Source of the DNA: Diabrotica undecimpunctata
Taxonomy: Eukaryota; Arthropoda; Insecta; Coleoptera; Chrysomelidae
Length of the DNA stretch: 64,000 nt
Assembly (NCBI RefSeq): GCF_040954645.1
Contig: NC_092811.1
Coordinates: forward strand, 119,299,343 to 119,363,342
Reading direction: 5' to 3'
Part shown: positions 53,122-63,517 of the stretch, one piece after another
Layout: every line of letters begins with the position of its first letter
Position numbering within the stretch: position 1 is the first letter of the stretch
Program-made: the position numbers and the translations under genes
Notes under the pieces: generated by a model
What the model saw: the letters and a program-made list of their open reading frames with translations, nothing else
The model's database searches: none
Told to the model about the DNA's origin: nothing

Positions 53122-54965
53122 CGGTTTACAACGTTCTTCGACGTCTTCCGATTTCCAATCTCCATCTCATTCTATCGTTCCATAGATCGTCTTCCAGTTC
53201 TCTTTCTCTGATTTCTTTATCAACTCCTTCTCTCCAACTTCTTCTAGGCCTTCCTGGTCTTCGCCTACCTCTTGGTTACCATTCAAGAATTTGTCTTGGT
53301 ATTCTATTCTCCGGCATTCTCCTTACGTGTCCGTACCATCTGAGTTGTGTCGTTTTGATGTCATCAACAATATTATGTGTAACCCCCATGATTTCTCGGA
53401 CTCTCTCGTTTGTTATTCTGTCGCGTCTGGAGATTCCCGCCGAGCGGCGCCAGAAGTCCATTTCTGTTGCTCTAAGCATTTTCTCTGATCTGTCTTTTAG
53501 GGGCCACACTTCGCATCCATATGTTGTGATACTTTTAATTATGGTGTTGTATATTCTTCTTTTGTTGTCTTTAGAGATGTTTTTATCCCACAGTACGCTG
53601 TTTAGTAAGGCTATGCCTTTCCTTCCCTGTGTATTTCGTTCCTTAATGGCTGCATCTAATTTTCCGTCTTGAGTGATTTTTACTCCTAGGTATTTGTAGT
53701 TATCACATATTTTGATCTCTTGATTTTCCTCTACAAGAAGGTTATGTTGATCTCCTCCGATACTCATGTACTCAGTTTTTTCCATATTCACTTCCAAACC
53801 CCACTCTGTAAACTCTTCTAATAGTTTTCGCATCATGTAATTAAGGTCTTCAGAAATCTTAGAAGAACTAAACAAAATGAAGATAGACATAGCTATTATT
53901 ACGGAAACGAAACGGAAAGGACAAGGATCAGAAAACCTAGGTAAATACGATCATTTCTACACCGGAGTCACAAAAGAACGTAGAGCTCAACAAGGAGTCT
54001 CCATTATGATACACCGTCGCTTTAGAAAATACATCACATCATGGGAAGGTATCAACGAAAGAATGATAAAAATGAATATATGTATAAAAGGATACAGACT
54101 GACCATTCTGGGCATATATGCAATCAATGACGATGCGATTGTAAATGTGAAAGATAACTTTTTTGAACAACTGAATGAAGAAATCACAAAGGTGGGTAAC
54201 ACAAGAGAAATAATAATCTTGGAAGACCTCAACAGCAGAGTCGGAAAAAAGAACAACGATAAAGTAGTAGGTAGATATGGAGAAGATAATACAAACAATA
54301 ACGGAGAAAGGTTAATAGATATATGTGATCATGAATGGATATTTCCAACATAGAAACATTCATAAATATACGTGGACTCAGGAAACCCGAAACTTAAAAT
54401 CAGTTATAGACTATGTCATCCTTAAACAAAAAAGTCGACTGAAAACAAAAGACGTAAGAGCATGTAGAGGACCCACTTGCGGCAGTGACCACTACCTCCT
54501 ACGTTCAGATATTTCATTCCCACATAAAAGAGAACAGAAAACGCCGCAAGATAACCATACAAAGGAGCAAGTACAAGAAGTACGATACAATTTGAATAGT
54601 TTACACCAAGAAAGTGTTAGAAAACTATATAAACGTAGACTGGAACAAAAACTAATTGAAACGGAAGATAATACCAGGAATGTTAATCAGTTATACAAAA
54701 CCATCAAAGAATGTATACACGCCGCTGCCCTAGAAGCACTAGGGCGATATGAAAAGATCGGACAACAAAAACCATATTGGTGGGATCAAGATATTTCGCA
54801 GGAAATAACACAGAAAAGAAAATTGTATCAAAAATATCTGAACACAAAAAATGTGGAAGACAGAATCGAATACAAAAGAATGCAAGCGATGGTCAGAAGA
54901 AAAATTTGCCAAAAGAAAAATGAATCCTGGGAAAAAAAGTGCACCATGATAAATACATACATCTC
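53043..54965. mobile_element. (TA)-tailed LINE with inverted 5' half (twin-primed), nested
   Basis: It lies inside the LINE above with a 9-bp TSD, CTTCAATAT (53034-53042 and 54966-54974). The 3' half is minus strand (53118-53865): SEDLNYMMRKLLEEFTEWGL, SVLWDKNISKDNKRRIYNTI, YGCEVWPLKDRSEKMLRATE and LRWYGHVRRMPENRIPRQIL, ending in the TA run at 53043-53117. The 5' half is + strand (53866-54965): endonuclease then linker. The junction at about 53866 joins the two halves head to head, and the RT core between them is missing. Confidence 0.9.
53276..53865 (-). pseudogene. LINE RT C-terminal segment (sense 3' half)
   Basis: Starts just after where the RT motif C would lie (SEDLNYMMRKL corresponds to DEDDLSFMMRKLEQEY in 30964-32376) and continues to the RT tail. 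It stops at 53276, shortly before the natural end (QEVGEDQEGLEEVGE and ENWKTIYG follow in another frame). The frame is undamaged across 190 codons. Its first 10 or so codons (MSIFILFSS) are read-through from the inverted segment. Confidence 0.85.
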
Positions 54966-54990
54966 CTTCAATATTAGCCTCCTAAATTGA
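53877..54990 (+). pseudogene. LINE endonuclease and linker (inverted 5' segment)
   Basis: KIDIAIITETKRKGQGSENL is the APE endonuclease start with the ITETK catalytic Glu block. Then come FYTGVTKERRAQQGVSIMIH, LTILGIYAINDD and IIILEDLNSRVG (GDFNAR-like, with Leu-Glu-Asp). After a frameshift near 54335: IHKYTWTQETRNLKSVIDYV and CGSDHYLLRSDISF (SDH catalytic motif). The linker has ECIHAAALEALGRYEKI and RKLYQKYLNTKNVEDRIEYK. The coding content past 54965 is read-through into the host LINE. Confidence 0.88.
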
Positions 54991-55570
54991 TTAAATTGTC
55001 GCACCATCTTTTTCTTGGTCTGCCAATACTTCTTCGTTTCATTTGGTGACTTATCTCATGCTATTCGTACTATCCTATCCTCTGCCATTCTACTAATGCG
55101 TTCGTTCCACTCCTGTTTCCGTTTTTTCACCCATCCATTTATGTCTTCTATATTGAATGCTCTTCTTGCGTTTTCGCTTCTCTCACCACTCTTTTCCCTG
55201 ATATTTGTTAGAGTATTTTCATCTCTTTTGTTGTCAAGTAGTCGTCTCGTTTTAAATGTGTCGGGTATTGTCTCCGCCGTATATGTTAATATAGGTCTAA
55301 TTTCTGCTTTATAGATTCTTGTTTTTTGTCTTGTCTTAGGTGTTTATTCTTCCAGATTGTGTCATTAAGAGATCCCGCAGCTTTACTTGCTTTTAAACTT
55401 TGTTGTCGTACTTATTCTTCAACATCTCCGTAATTAGATATATATTTTTCCAGATATCTAAACCTTGCTTTCTGCTTTATTATCTTCCCATCAATTTCGA
55501 TTTTACAACGTAGTGGGTATTTAGATGTCATACAATTGGTTTTTTTCTGCTGATATTATCATTATTTTCT

Positions 55571-55922
55571 ATTAACTGAATTTAATACAGTTAAATTCCT
55601 TATTTAGGAAAGACCATTTAATAAAAATATAAATATAATGTAAACCATCTATTAGCTATATGTGTACTTAACCTAGCCTAACCTAACCTATGTGTACCTA
55701 TGAAACTGATCACATAATACTGTATTCTGAATTTATACCTGTTTCTAATATTTTATTCGGTCTCCTCTTAAATGAGGTCGGCATTATTTAGCATCTGTAT
55801 TCAAAGATTAATGCAATCGATATAAATATCCGCAGAACCTACTTCCACGAGTTTACAGTACAGCCAAGTCGGTTACATCATTATTGCTTTATGACGGAAA
55901 TACCTTTTTGTATCTCTTTTAG
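55571..55922 (+). other. Frq intron end, no gene recognised
   Basis: Unique AT-rich sequence upstream of the EF-4 exon, including a short CCTAGCCTAACCTAACCTA run near 55672-55690 and the acceptor polypyrimidine tract TTTTTGTATCTCTTTTAG. Confidence 0.5.
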
Positions 55923-56034
55923 GGTCAGCAGCCATCAGAAGATGAAAATACACCGCAAAAACGAGTAGATAAAATATTCGACCAGATGGATAGAAACCAC
56001 GACGATCGATTAACCCTTGAAGAATTCAGAGAGG
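55923..56034 (+). CDS. Frq: Frequenin / NCS-1 exon encoding EF-hand 4
   Basis: Continues the previous exon in phase 0 after a 12.4-kb intron. It encodes [20 protein letters not shown], then [17 protein letters not shown] plus the first base of Gly. Acceptor TCTCTTTTAG|GG and donor GAGG|GTAAGT. The EF-4 loop is [12 protein letters not shown]: loop position 6, normally Gly, is Asp. As far as I recall one of the Drosophila paralogues has the same residue, so this is likely a real lineage feature. The surrounding introns hold LINEs, solo LTRs and other repeats, yet the exon and its splice sites are clean. Confidence 0.95.
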
Positions 56035-56204
56035 GTAAGTTTTGCATTTTATAAAGTACTTTAAATAATTATAGGGCTTTTTTTGTACAATATAGCGAAA
56101 TGTGTGCAGGGACTACTTATCGCATAAAAATTTAGTTATAAAACCAGTTATGAATTATAATATTTGAGTGTTACTTGATTTGCACTACGATATGTGCCGC
56201 CTTA

Positions 56205-56330
56205 AAATTAATAAGATTCGCGTAGCTCAGATGGCTATGGAGCGCCAGATGTTGGGTGTCTCTCTGAGAGGCCGAATGCCAAACGAAGAAATATGTCGTA
56301 GAACAAAACCAACAGACGCTATTGAAAAAC
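56205..56330 (+). pseudogene. LINE C-terminal fragment
   Basis: Encodes IRVAQMAMERQMLGVSLRGR, MPNEEICRRTKPTDAIEK. This is the RVTQRRMERSMLGITLRD ... NEDIRRRTGVTDIIEK block of the 40127-40497 family. It ends where the minus-strand LINE begins, giving a head-to-tail-inverted junction. Confidence 0.8.
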
Positions 56331-57350
56331 TTCGCATTGTTTTCCTAGTTGTTCGAGAACTTGGTCGTTTGTTTTGCGATCCATCCATGATATTTTCAAA
56401 ATACGTCGGTAACACCACATTTCGAATGCTTCTAGGTTTTTAATGTTGGATTTTTTAAGTGTCCAAGCTTCAACCCCATACAAAAGGGTAGAGAAAATAT
56501 AACATCGAAGCATTCTTATTCGGAGCGATATATTGATATCGCGATTACAAAAAAGTTTTCTCATTTTATTAAAAGTTGACCGTGCAATTTCAATGCGGCA
56601 TCTTATTTCCTTTGTCTGATCAGTATCTTCTGTGATTCATGCTCCAACGTATTTGTACGAAGATATTTGTTCAATTTCTGTATTATCTAGTACTAGCTTA
56701 ACTTTGATGTTTTGTGCTTTTGTAAATATCATAAACTTGGTTTTCTTCAAATTTATTTTTAGTCCATAATCGTTGCAATATATATTTAGTTGTTCAGCAA
56801 GGTGTTGCAGTTCTTCTAGTGTTCCTGCCAGAAGGACGGTGTCGTCAGCATATCTTATGTTATTAAGTGGCTCACCATTTATTATAAGGCCCTCACTGAC
56901 TTCGGCAAGCGGTAATTCTGAGATGGCTTCACTGTATAAATGAAATATAACAAGGGTGATAAAATACACCCTTGGCGGACCCCACGGCGAATCTGGATAT
57001 CCTCGGTTAATTCGTTTTCAACTTTCACTTTTGCTGTTTGGTTCCAATAGAGGTTACATATGATTCTAATGTCTCTACTGTCTATGTTTTTATTTAATAA
57101 AATTTCTTTAAGCCAATTATGCTGCACTCTGTCAAATGCCTTCTCAAAATCAATGAAACAGGCATATACTTCCTGATTTATATCTAAGCATCTCTGCGAA
57201 AGAACACTTACTGCAAACAGTGCATCTCGTGTTCTCAGTCCTTTCCTAAATCCCATTTGTGTATTACTTATACCTTCATCTAATTTCTTATGTATTCTAT
57301 TGTGAATTACTTTTAAAAACAATTTCAAGACATGACTCATTAAGGCTATG
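56325..57350 (-). pseudogene. LINE RT fragment, relative of the 19435-20952 ORF
   Basis: Minus strand from 57340: MSHVLKLFLKVIHNRIHKKL, GLRTRDALFAVSVLSQRCLD, YACFIDFEKAFDRVQHNWLK (motif A), IRRGVRQGCILSPLLY (motif B). After a frameshift near 56960: NNIRYADDTVLLAGTLEELQ (motif C) and KINLKKTKFMIFTKAQNIKV. After a stop near 56640: MRKLFCNRDINISLRIRMLR, YGVEAWTLKKSNIKN and MWCYRRILKISWMDRKTND. Both the 5' and 3' ends are missing. Confidence 0.88.
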
Positions 57351-57548
57351 GTGCGATGGATAATGATGATGATGTGCTGCCTGTTAAAACAATTAAATCC
57401 GGTGTGAAAGAAGGACTTTATATTGAATTAATACAATAAATACATGAATTTTGACAGTAGGCGTCTCTTAAATTTTTTTTTCGTATTTTTGTAACCGTAT
57501 CCAAAATGTAACATTTGTAAAGTACGTGTGTGCCTGACCAAAGATGCT

Positions 57549-58310
57549 TCTTGTAGAACTTTCAGTAAAACAGTTGCGTGAGTATCTGGAAGAACGCGAT
57601 GAAGACTACAGCGGGTCCAAGAAGGTCCTTCAATAACGACTGAAGGATGTTCTCAACAAGAATGGAGATGGCCCAGAGACATTACAGTTTCATTTAGCAG
57701 AAGAAGCAGTTTTAAAGAAAATAAAAATTGTTTCTCAAATGATGAAAGAAACTTGTAGAAAGAGCAATGAGAAATTCGAAGAAGTTTCTAGAACATTCAA
57801 TAAGGTAGAAGAGAAGATCAACCAGACAGCATGATAACCAATACGAAAGTGCTACCACCAGTTAATGCAGTATACCTTAGACATTGCGACAGCCAATCAT
57901 TGGACAGAACAAGAAAAGGCTGTTTCCTCAACTGCTGCTTTAGGAGGCGATGCTGCGGATATCCTAAGATCGATTCCTAAGGCTCAAGAAAAATGTTATC
58001 AGACCGTGTTCACTCGACTAGACAAACGTTACGAAGATGCCCATCTACAACAAGTCTACAAAGTACAACTAAGTAGTAGAATTCAATGAGCAAGTGAAAA
58101 TTTGCAAGAGTTTGAAGCAGATGTTGCTCGTATAGTGAGGTTGGCTTATCCAGACGAACTAGACAACATTTTGGAAGAAATTGCTGTTAATACCTTCGTC
58201 AATGGGTTGAAAGACAGTTAATTAGTGAAAGCTTTACGACTAGCAAGACCGAAAGTTCTAGATGAAGCACTCGCTGTTGCCTTGGAACATGAAACATGTA
58301 CCTTTTGTCC
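57549..58310 (+). pseudogene. Ty3/gypsy-type gag remnant with SAP-like N terminus
   Basis: Starts LLVELSVKQLREYLEERDED, a SAP-like helix-turn-helix seen at the N terminus of some retrotransposon Gags, then a Lys/Glu-rich coiled stretch. After stops near 57833 comes the capsid-like region: WTEQEKAVSSTAALGGDAAD, RLDKRYEDAHLQQVYKVQLS, LQEFEADVARIVRLAYPDEL and IAVNTFVNGLKDS, then ALRLARPKVLDEALAVALEH. Stops near 57637, 57833, 58087 and 58219 and the lack of pol show it is defective. It is upstream of, and in the same orientation as, the solo LTR at 59587, but nothing links the two. Confidence 0.82.
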
Positions 58311-58440
58311 ATTTTCTCGTAGTTTGACACACTGAAAGCAGACTTTGTGTAAAGCCCAAGGTTTATCCTGATCACAAAGCTTTACACCGAAGTAAGCGTG
58401 ATAGGCTTTCTTTAAAAAGTCTCTTATGTTTCTTTCATAT
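58310..58440 (-). pseudogene. Fragment of a Cys-containing insect repeat protein
   Basis: Minus strand reads LKKAYHAYFGVKLCDQDKPW, ALHKVCFQCVKLRENGQKVH. I recall an AYFGVKLGDQDKPWAPHKVC motif with paired cysteines in many insect uncharacterised proteins. The gag remnant is cut here, so this is probably another insertion. Function unknown. Confidence 0.5.
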
Positions 58441-59582
58441 TGTTAAATCACCACACACACAACAAAATATATTCGGACTATTCTTACACTTTCTTGATAA
58501 CATTATGACGCGATAAGTACTCATAAATCACAATACCACTAGATGCTACAAACAACTGACGCTAACTAACTCTATTAAAGCAATACACAACTTTCAAAGT
58601 CGCCAAGTTGACGGAATCGGCAGTGTTGCCATTCAAATGAAACTAACATAATGTATTTAAATATTTTCTTTCAAAATATAAGTATTTTAAAAAAATAATT
58701 ATAATGCTATTTACGAAATTTTGTGAAAAATTTGGACGTGATGGGCTTAAACCGAATTCATATTCAAAATCAGCGTACCCGTATTAGCAAGGACACATGT
58801 CAAACTCAAAACACCAAAAATCATGTCGGCCTGTATCATTGATAAATTATTTTTTTTATTGAGTTATGCCATTCTTTATAACTAGTGTCAAAAAATACCT
58901 GTGTGGGGGCTCCGGTAAGATGCTTTCTTATACTTAATGTTTATATCGGCATTTGTCGTTCTGGAGCTGACAGTCTTTGATAATATTATCCTGAATGACA
59001 CGTAGATTACCGTCTGTTTCGGGAAACATCTTTCCTAATGCAACTAATTGTTCGATGCTATGTTGTTGACTTTATTCAGATGCCGCCCATGCAGAAGTCT
59101 TCTCATCCAAATGTACATTTTTATTTACTTATAAATATTGCATGAGTGCATTCTTTGTACCTTCAATGTGTGTGATGTTGTCTTTGTTGTCTCCCTCAAT
59201 GTAAGATATATACGTTTTTATTGAATGCTTTAAACAAATTTTTAGTATTAAATTATGAGTTATGTAGCTGTGTTACTCTTCAAATAAAATCGGAACTTGG
59301 TCTTGCTTTACTTCGAGATATTTGTACACATCATTTTCACCGGTGGCCTCAATGTTTTGGCAATTTTTCATATCGATTCCTTCTCACTGAACCTTCACTC
59401 TGACTATATTAAGAATAAGGTAGTTTTCAATCCCGAAGTGCATACTAAATCATTCGTGAAAGTTTCTGTAGTTTTTAGCATCTGATCTAGCTGATTTAAT
59501 ATTATTAATATTGAGCCGATTAAAGCTATATTTTATAGCCCCTTTGAAGTTTATTACTTCTAAGGAGAAATTGACTTAACCA
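58441..59582 (+). other. Frq intron, no gene recognised
   Basis: AT-rich sequence without supported coding content. Short frames at 59221-59485 carry no recognisable motif. Confidence 0.4.
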
Positions 59583-59586
59583 AGAT

Positions 59587-61263
59587 TGTAACGAAATATT
59601 TTGCCTACCATAGGGGTATTACTATTAGGGGTAGAAGGTGGGGAATAGACATTCTTGGGGCGAAGATAGGGTAAGCAAAATAAACGCTACTTGTGCGAAC
59701 GGGCACTCAGGGGTTAGTTGGAGAGCTGGGGTCGTGGATAAGTAAAAGACAAGGGGTTTGGATTGGGGCAACTACAGAAAAATGAAATAAAGGGTCATAA
59801 ATCTCTTGGGACAAACAGAATGAAAATAAACCGAAAACACCTCAAGAAATTTAATATAGGGCGCCACTTGAGGTGCCTAATTATACCTATTACAACAGTT
59901 AGTTGTAACTAAGGAAATAATTATCAGAAATGCAAAACATTCCAAATTAAACTCAAAAAGAAAGGGTTTGTTAAAAAAATAAACAAAATGTTGAAAAACA
60001 AAATTTAACATTTATTTTTGTGTCACCACAAACAGTTACAAAACATAGAGAACACAAGAAGGCTAAAAAAAAATACAAAATTATAATGACAATAGCTGCA
60101 AAATACAAAAATACAAAAAAGACTTACATGTATCATCTGTTTACAATTTCCAGGAGTTGGAGATACTACAAAACTTACAATTGTTAATGGGCGACAATTT
60201 GTAGCAGAAATATATTATTACAAATACAGAAAAAATATCTTTTTAAGTGAAACTATGCATAGTGGTTAACATTCTTTAAAAAACAAAAACAAAATCTCAA
60301 ATATGATTAGGTATTTACCAAATGTCAAACATAGTGCTAACTGTCATATGTTAATACTAAATCTTAGGCCTCGCCCTAACATCTACAATTTAAGTTATTA
60401 CAATTTCTTAAACTTTTATGAAAGCAATTATTATTAGAAAATGTTTATTTTTCCTTTAAAAGTTCAACCAAAAAAAAATTACCTGGGTTTCACTAAAATT
60501 TCTGGGGTTAGGAACTTCACTTACACTGGAGATTTACTGCCACCCAAAAAACTGCATCCATAGTCTGGAACGACGACCAAGGACAAACAAAATTGAGGCT
60601 AAAAGTTGGCAGTGGACACAAACTTCGAAAATCTGCTTCTTTAAAAAACTGGAACCATGTGGGTATTTTTCAAATCTGTTGGAAACGCCGCAAATCTCTT
60701 AGATACAAATCTTTTTTTCAACAAATTTCAACCACACACACCGACGTCTGCTCTCAATGACCAATCTTTTCAACCTCATTTTAACTTCACATACAACTGC
60801 TACTATACTATACATTTTCCCATGAAAAAAGGCGAAAAACACAAAACATTACGAATTTGAAGGAAATTCGGACTCCAATAAAACTAAACAAGCCTTTAAC
60901 AGCGGCCGGCCTTACCGAGAGTGACGAAATTATCTTAAAAATTGATGGCATAAACTAGAATAAGCAAAACGCCAACATAAACAAAACACAACGAAAATTA
61001 AGACGTAGATTAATTTGAAAACGCAATATCGGGCGGTTTGAACAAAGAAATATCGAAGAATTTGCGCCTGTGACATAAATAAACAATAAAAAGATTCATT
61101 ATCGACGGCGGCGACCTAAAAAAAGAACGAAAGATTATATGGGTTTTAAATTAAAGGATACGAACTAAGAAACATTGAAAAAAATTTCTTCGTTATGATA
61201 ATGCATATATAAGGGGATTTCAATTAACACATATACGAGGGGACTTCAAAATAAAATGCTACA
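59587..61263 (+). repeat. Solo LTR of family A (copy 2, full length)
   Basis: Starts TGTAACGAAATATTTTGCCT and ends AAATAAAATGCTACA, bounded by a perfect 4-bp TSD, AGAT (59583-59586 and 61264-61267). Length 1677 bp. It aligns collinearly with copies at 4582-5930 (inverse) and 11774-13330. A complete TSD around one LTR means that any internal region and second LTR were lost by LTR-LTR recombination, or that the element is a non-autonomous LTR-like unit. Confidence 0.9.
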
Positions 61264-61445
61264 AGATACATAATCATATCAAAAGTATTGAGCTTTGGGG
61301 AGGCTTGTTCAGTATTCTCCAGTTTCCTGTTATTATCTCATTATTGTCAATTACGTTTTCGTCTGTCTAATAACATGCATGTAATTTGTGTTTTATTCGT
61401 TCATGCTTAGCCCTTTCAATTAGTTAATTTATCAACTATTTTCAG

Positions 61446-61498
61446 GTAGCAAGGCAGATCCCAGAATAGTCCAGGCGCTCACTTTAGGAGGCGAATAG
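61446..61498 (+). CDS. Frq: Frequenin / NCS-1 terminal coding exon
   Basis: Encodes the rest of the Gly codon, then SKADPRIVQALTLGGE and a TAG stop at 61496-61498. Acceptor CTATTTTCAG|GT. The sequence is the conserved C-terminal helix and tail that fills the hydrophobic target-binding groove of NCS-1 proteins (SKADPRIVQALSLGGG in the usual form). The preceding intron is 5.4 kb and carries a Ty3-type gag remnant and a solo LTR that ends 182 bases before this exon. Confidence 0.95.
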
Positions 61499-62660
61499 CA
61501 TAAAGAAGAAAGGTCAGCGTCATCTGACCAAGTGTGACCTCAAAATGTATCGCCGCCATATTGAATATTTATGTCCGAAAACTGTTGAGAAAGCTACGCA
61601 GGAAAGATCGAGGGGTTGTTAATTATTTAAGAAGTTAAAATTATTTTTATATCGATGTCATAAATTTAGGATATAAAGTATTTATTAGAGTTGGGGTTTA
61701 GTTATATAATAAAAATGAAGTAGTTCCAGATGGATTTAGTAAAAGGTCTCGTAAAGTTGTTATGAGTTCTATTCGTTGTTATTTAAGTCTATTTTATAAC
61801 TAGTTAAGAGCTTTATGACTGTTTTGTTGGAAATGTTTTTAGTAAATAAGAAATCTGTATTGCCAATGTTATGATTGTCTTTTATGATCAATATTTCCAC
61901 TAATCGATATCTTGTTTCATCAGCCTTAAATAATATATTATTGACTTATTTACTTATTTATTACAAATACCAAATTATTACAAAAAATATATCCGAAAAC
62001 ATCAATATAAACCGAATGTTGAGCTTTTTTTCTAAAATACAAATAAAAAGATTGCATTTTTTTTCTAAAATACAAATACAACATTTCATGTTCCAAAGGA
62101 CATAAAATTTTATTTACATAAAAAAATTACAAATAAATAAATAGGGACATTTATGACCCTATGATTTTTAAAATATTTAAAAACCTCACGTTAATCTTAT
62201 TAAATATATGTAATATACGCAAAAATACTAAATTTTAAACTAAAATGAAAATTTACAACATACTCCGAGTTGTTGGTTTTTTATTTTTATCTTCCACAAA
62301 CATTTTTTGAAGTTATACTTCTAAACGCGCGTTCGACGTTGGAAATTTTTACGGGAGTGAATCGGCAAAATCATTACATATGTAAGATATAGGTAAGAGA
62401 GAGACAGAAGATATATTTTCTCTCTCTTTCTCTCTCGAGAATAAAAATGTTCCTTTTGTAAATATATTTAATATTTATTAATATTATTATTTTTTTATTA
62501 ACATTAGTATCATGGTAAATTAAACATATGCGTAAGTAAGTTATGTTTATTGTCATTTTTAAATACTTATGAATATTCCATTTTAATTTGTATTGTATTA
62601 TGTTGCAGTGTATTGTATTGTATTTTTATATTAATAACAAAATAAACAATAAATTTTACT
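61499..62660 (+). other. Frq: Probable Frq 3' UTR and downstream sequence
   Basis: AT-rich sequence directly after the stop. Candidate polyadenylation signals include AATAAATAAATA near 62135-62146 and the paired AATAAACAATAAA near 62640-62652; I cannot choose between them. A 14-bp inverted pair (GAAGTTATACTTCT at 62309-62322 and its inverse at 62862-62875) may mark an unidentified element overlapping the UTR. Confidence 0.45.
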
Positions 62661-63515
62661 GCAGAATATGTGTAAAATTTTTTTTTGCATTCAACTCCTT
62701 TTATACATAAATAAAATAAAAATGAAAATAAAAATATATATTTTCATTAAATTATTGATTCAATCCTTCATTTATTATACTCCTATTACAGGTCAAATGT
62801 TTATATACAGCAAACGATGCACCATATACCTATATAAATTTGTAACGGCGAACGGGTGTATAGAAGTATAACTTCTACCGGCACAGCGGTTTTTTTATGA
62901 CCACTTCATTCCAATAAAAAATCAGGAAAAAATAAAATTTATATGAAGATTTTTAAGAAATTTGGTAAAATTTGTATCAATAAGGTAGCACATAGATATA
63001 TTTTTTTAATTTTTCCTTTTAGATATCTTAGGAATTAATTCTAAAGTGTTTTTAAAACTAAAAAAAGTTTTGGTCATAACGTTGGCAAATTGTTATTAAA
63101 ATATATTTTATTATTTGTAGGTAACTCATATTTTTCTTGTAACATTAATCTTTTGTATGTCAGAATATTTGCATTTGTTTAAAAATAATATCATTTCAAA
63201 AACTAAGTGAGGAATTATAATGTAATTAGCATTTCTAACGTGATTTACATGCATGATTAATGAAAATGAAATTATCTTGATACCAAGAATTTCCTATTCT
63301 TATTTCACAAAATTGTTACCTTTTTGTAAATTTTTTAGTAAACTAATTTTTATATACATAGAAAATAAAAAAAAACTTATGTAAACATATTCAATATATG
63401 TATAAGAATATTGAAAACTACGTTTTGTTATAAATAAACTACACAATATTTTTACCTGTTGCTTGTGAAGTTTTCCGTTTGATATCTTCTAAAGTAACCG
63501 CTTCTATTTTGTTTT
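62661..63515. other. Non-coding, downstream of Frq
   Basis: AT-rich sequence with no recognised gene. It contains the right copy of the 14-bp inverted pair (62862-62875). Confidence 0.4.
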
Positions 63516-63517
63516 AT

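Larger units (their letters stand above)
52978..55560 (-). mobile_element. LINE with (GAA)n tail, interrupted by a second LINE
   Basis: A 10-bp TSD, ATTATTTTCT, flanks it at 52968-52977 and 55561-55570. The element itself comprises 54975-55560 (minus-strand pieces CRIEIDGKIIKQKARFRYLE, KAAGSLNDTIWKNKHLRQD and RSIGRPRKRWCDNLI) and, beyond the inserted LINE, its 3' tail 52978-53033 (AGACTTTAAAGCCTATATAC, AAGAAGGAGGAAGAAG). It belongs to the same family as 16257-17325. Confidence 0.88.

Noticed and set aside
52929..53165. 78-codon minus-strand frame with Ile-Tyr repeats
   Set aside because: Read-through of the LINE TA tail and the adjoining GAA-rich tail of the outer LINE.
55672..55690. CCTAA-type run resembling the insect telomere repeat
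   Set aside because: Only about three and a half imperfect units; too short to call an interstitial telomeric sequence.
57549..61263. A complete LTR retrotransposon made of the gag remnant plus the downstream LTR
   Set aside because: The LTR has its own perfect 4-bp TSD, no matching LTR lies upstream of gag, and pol is absent.
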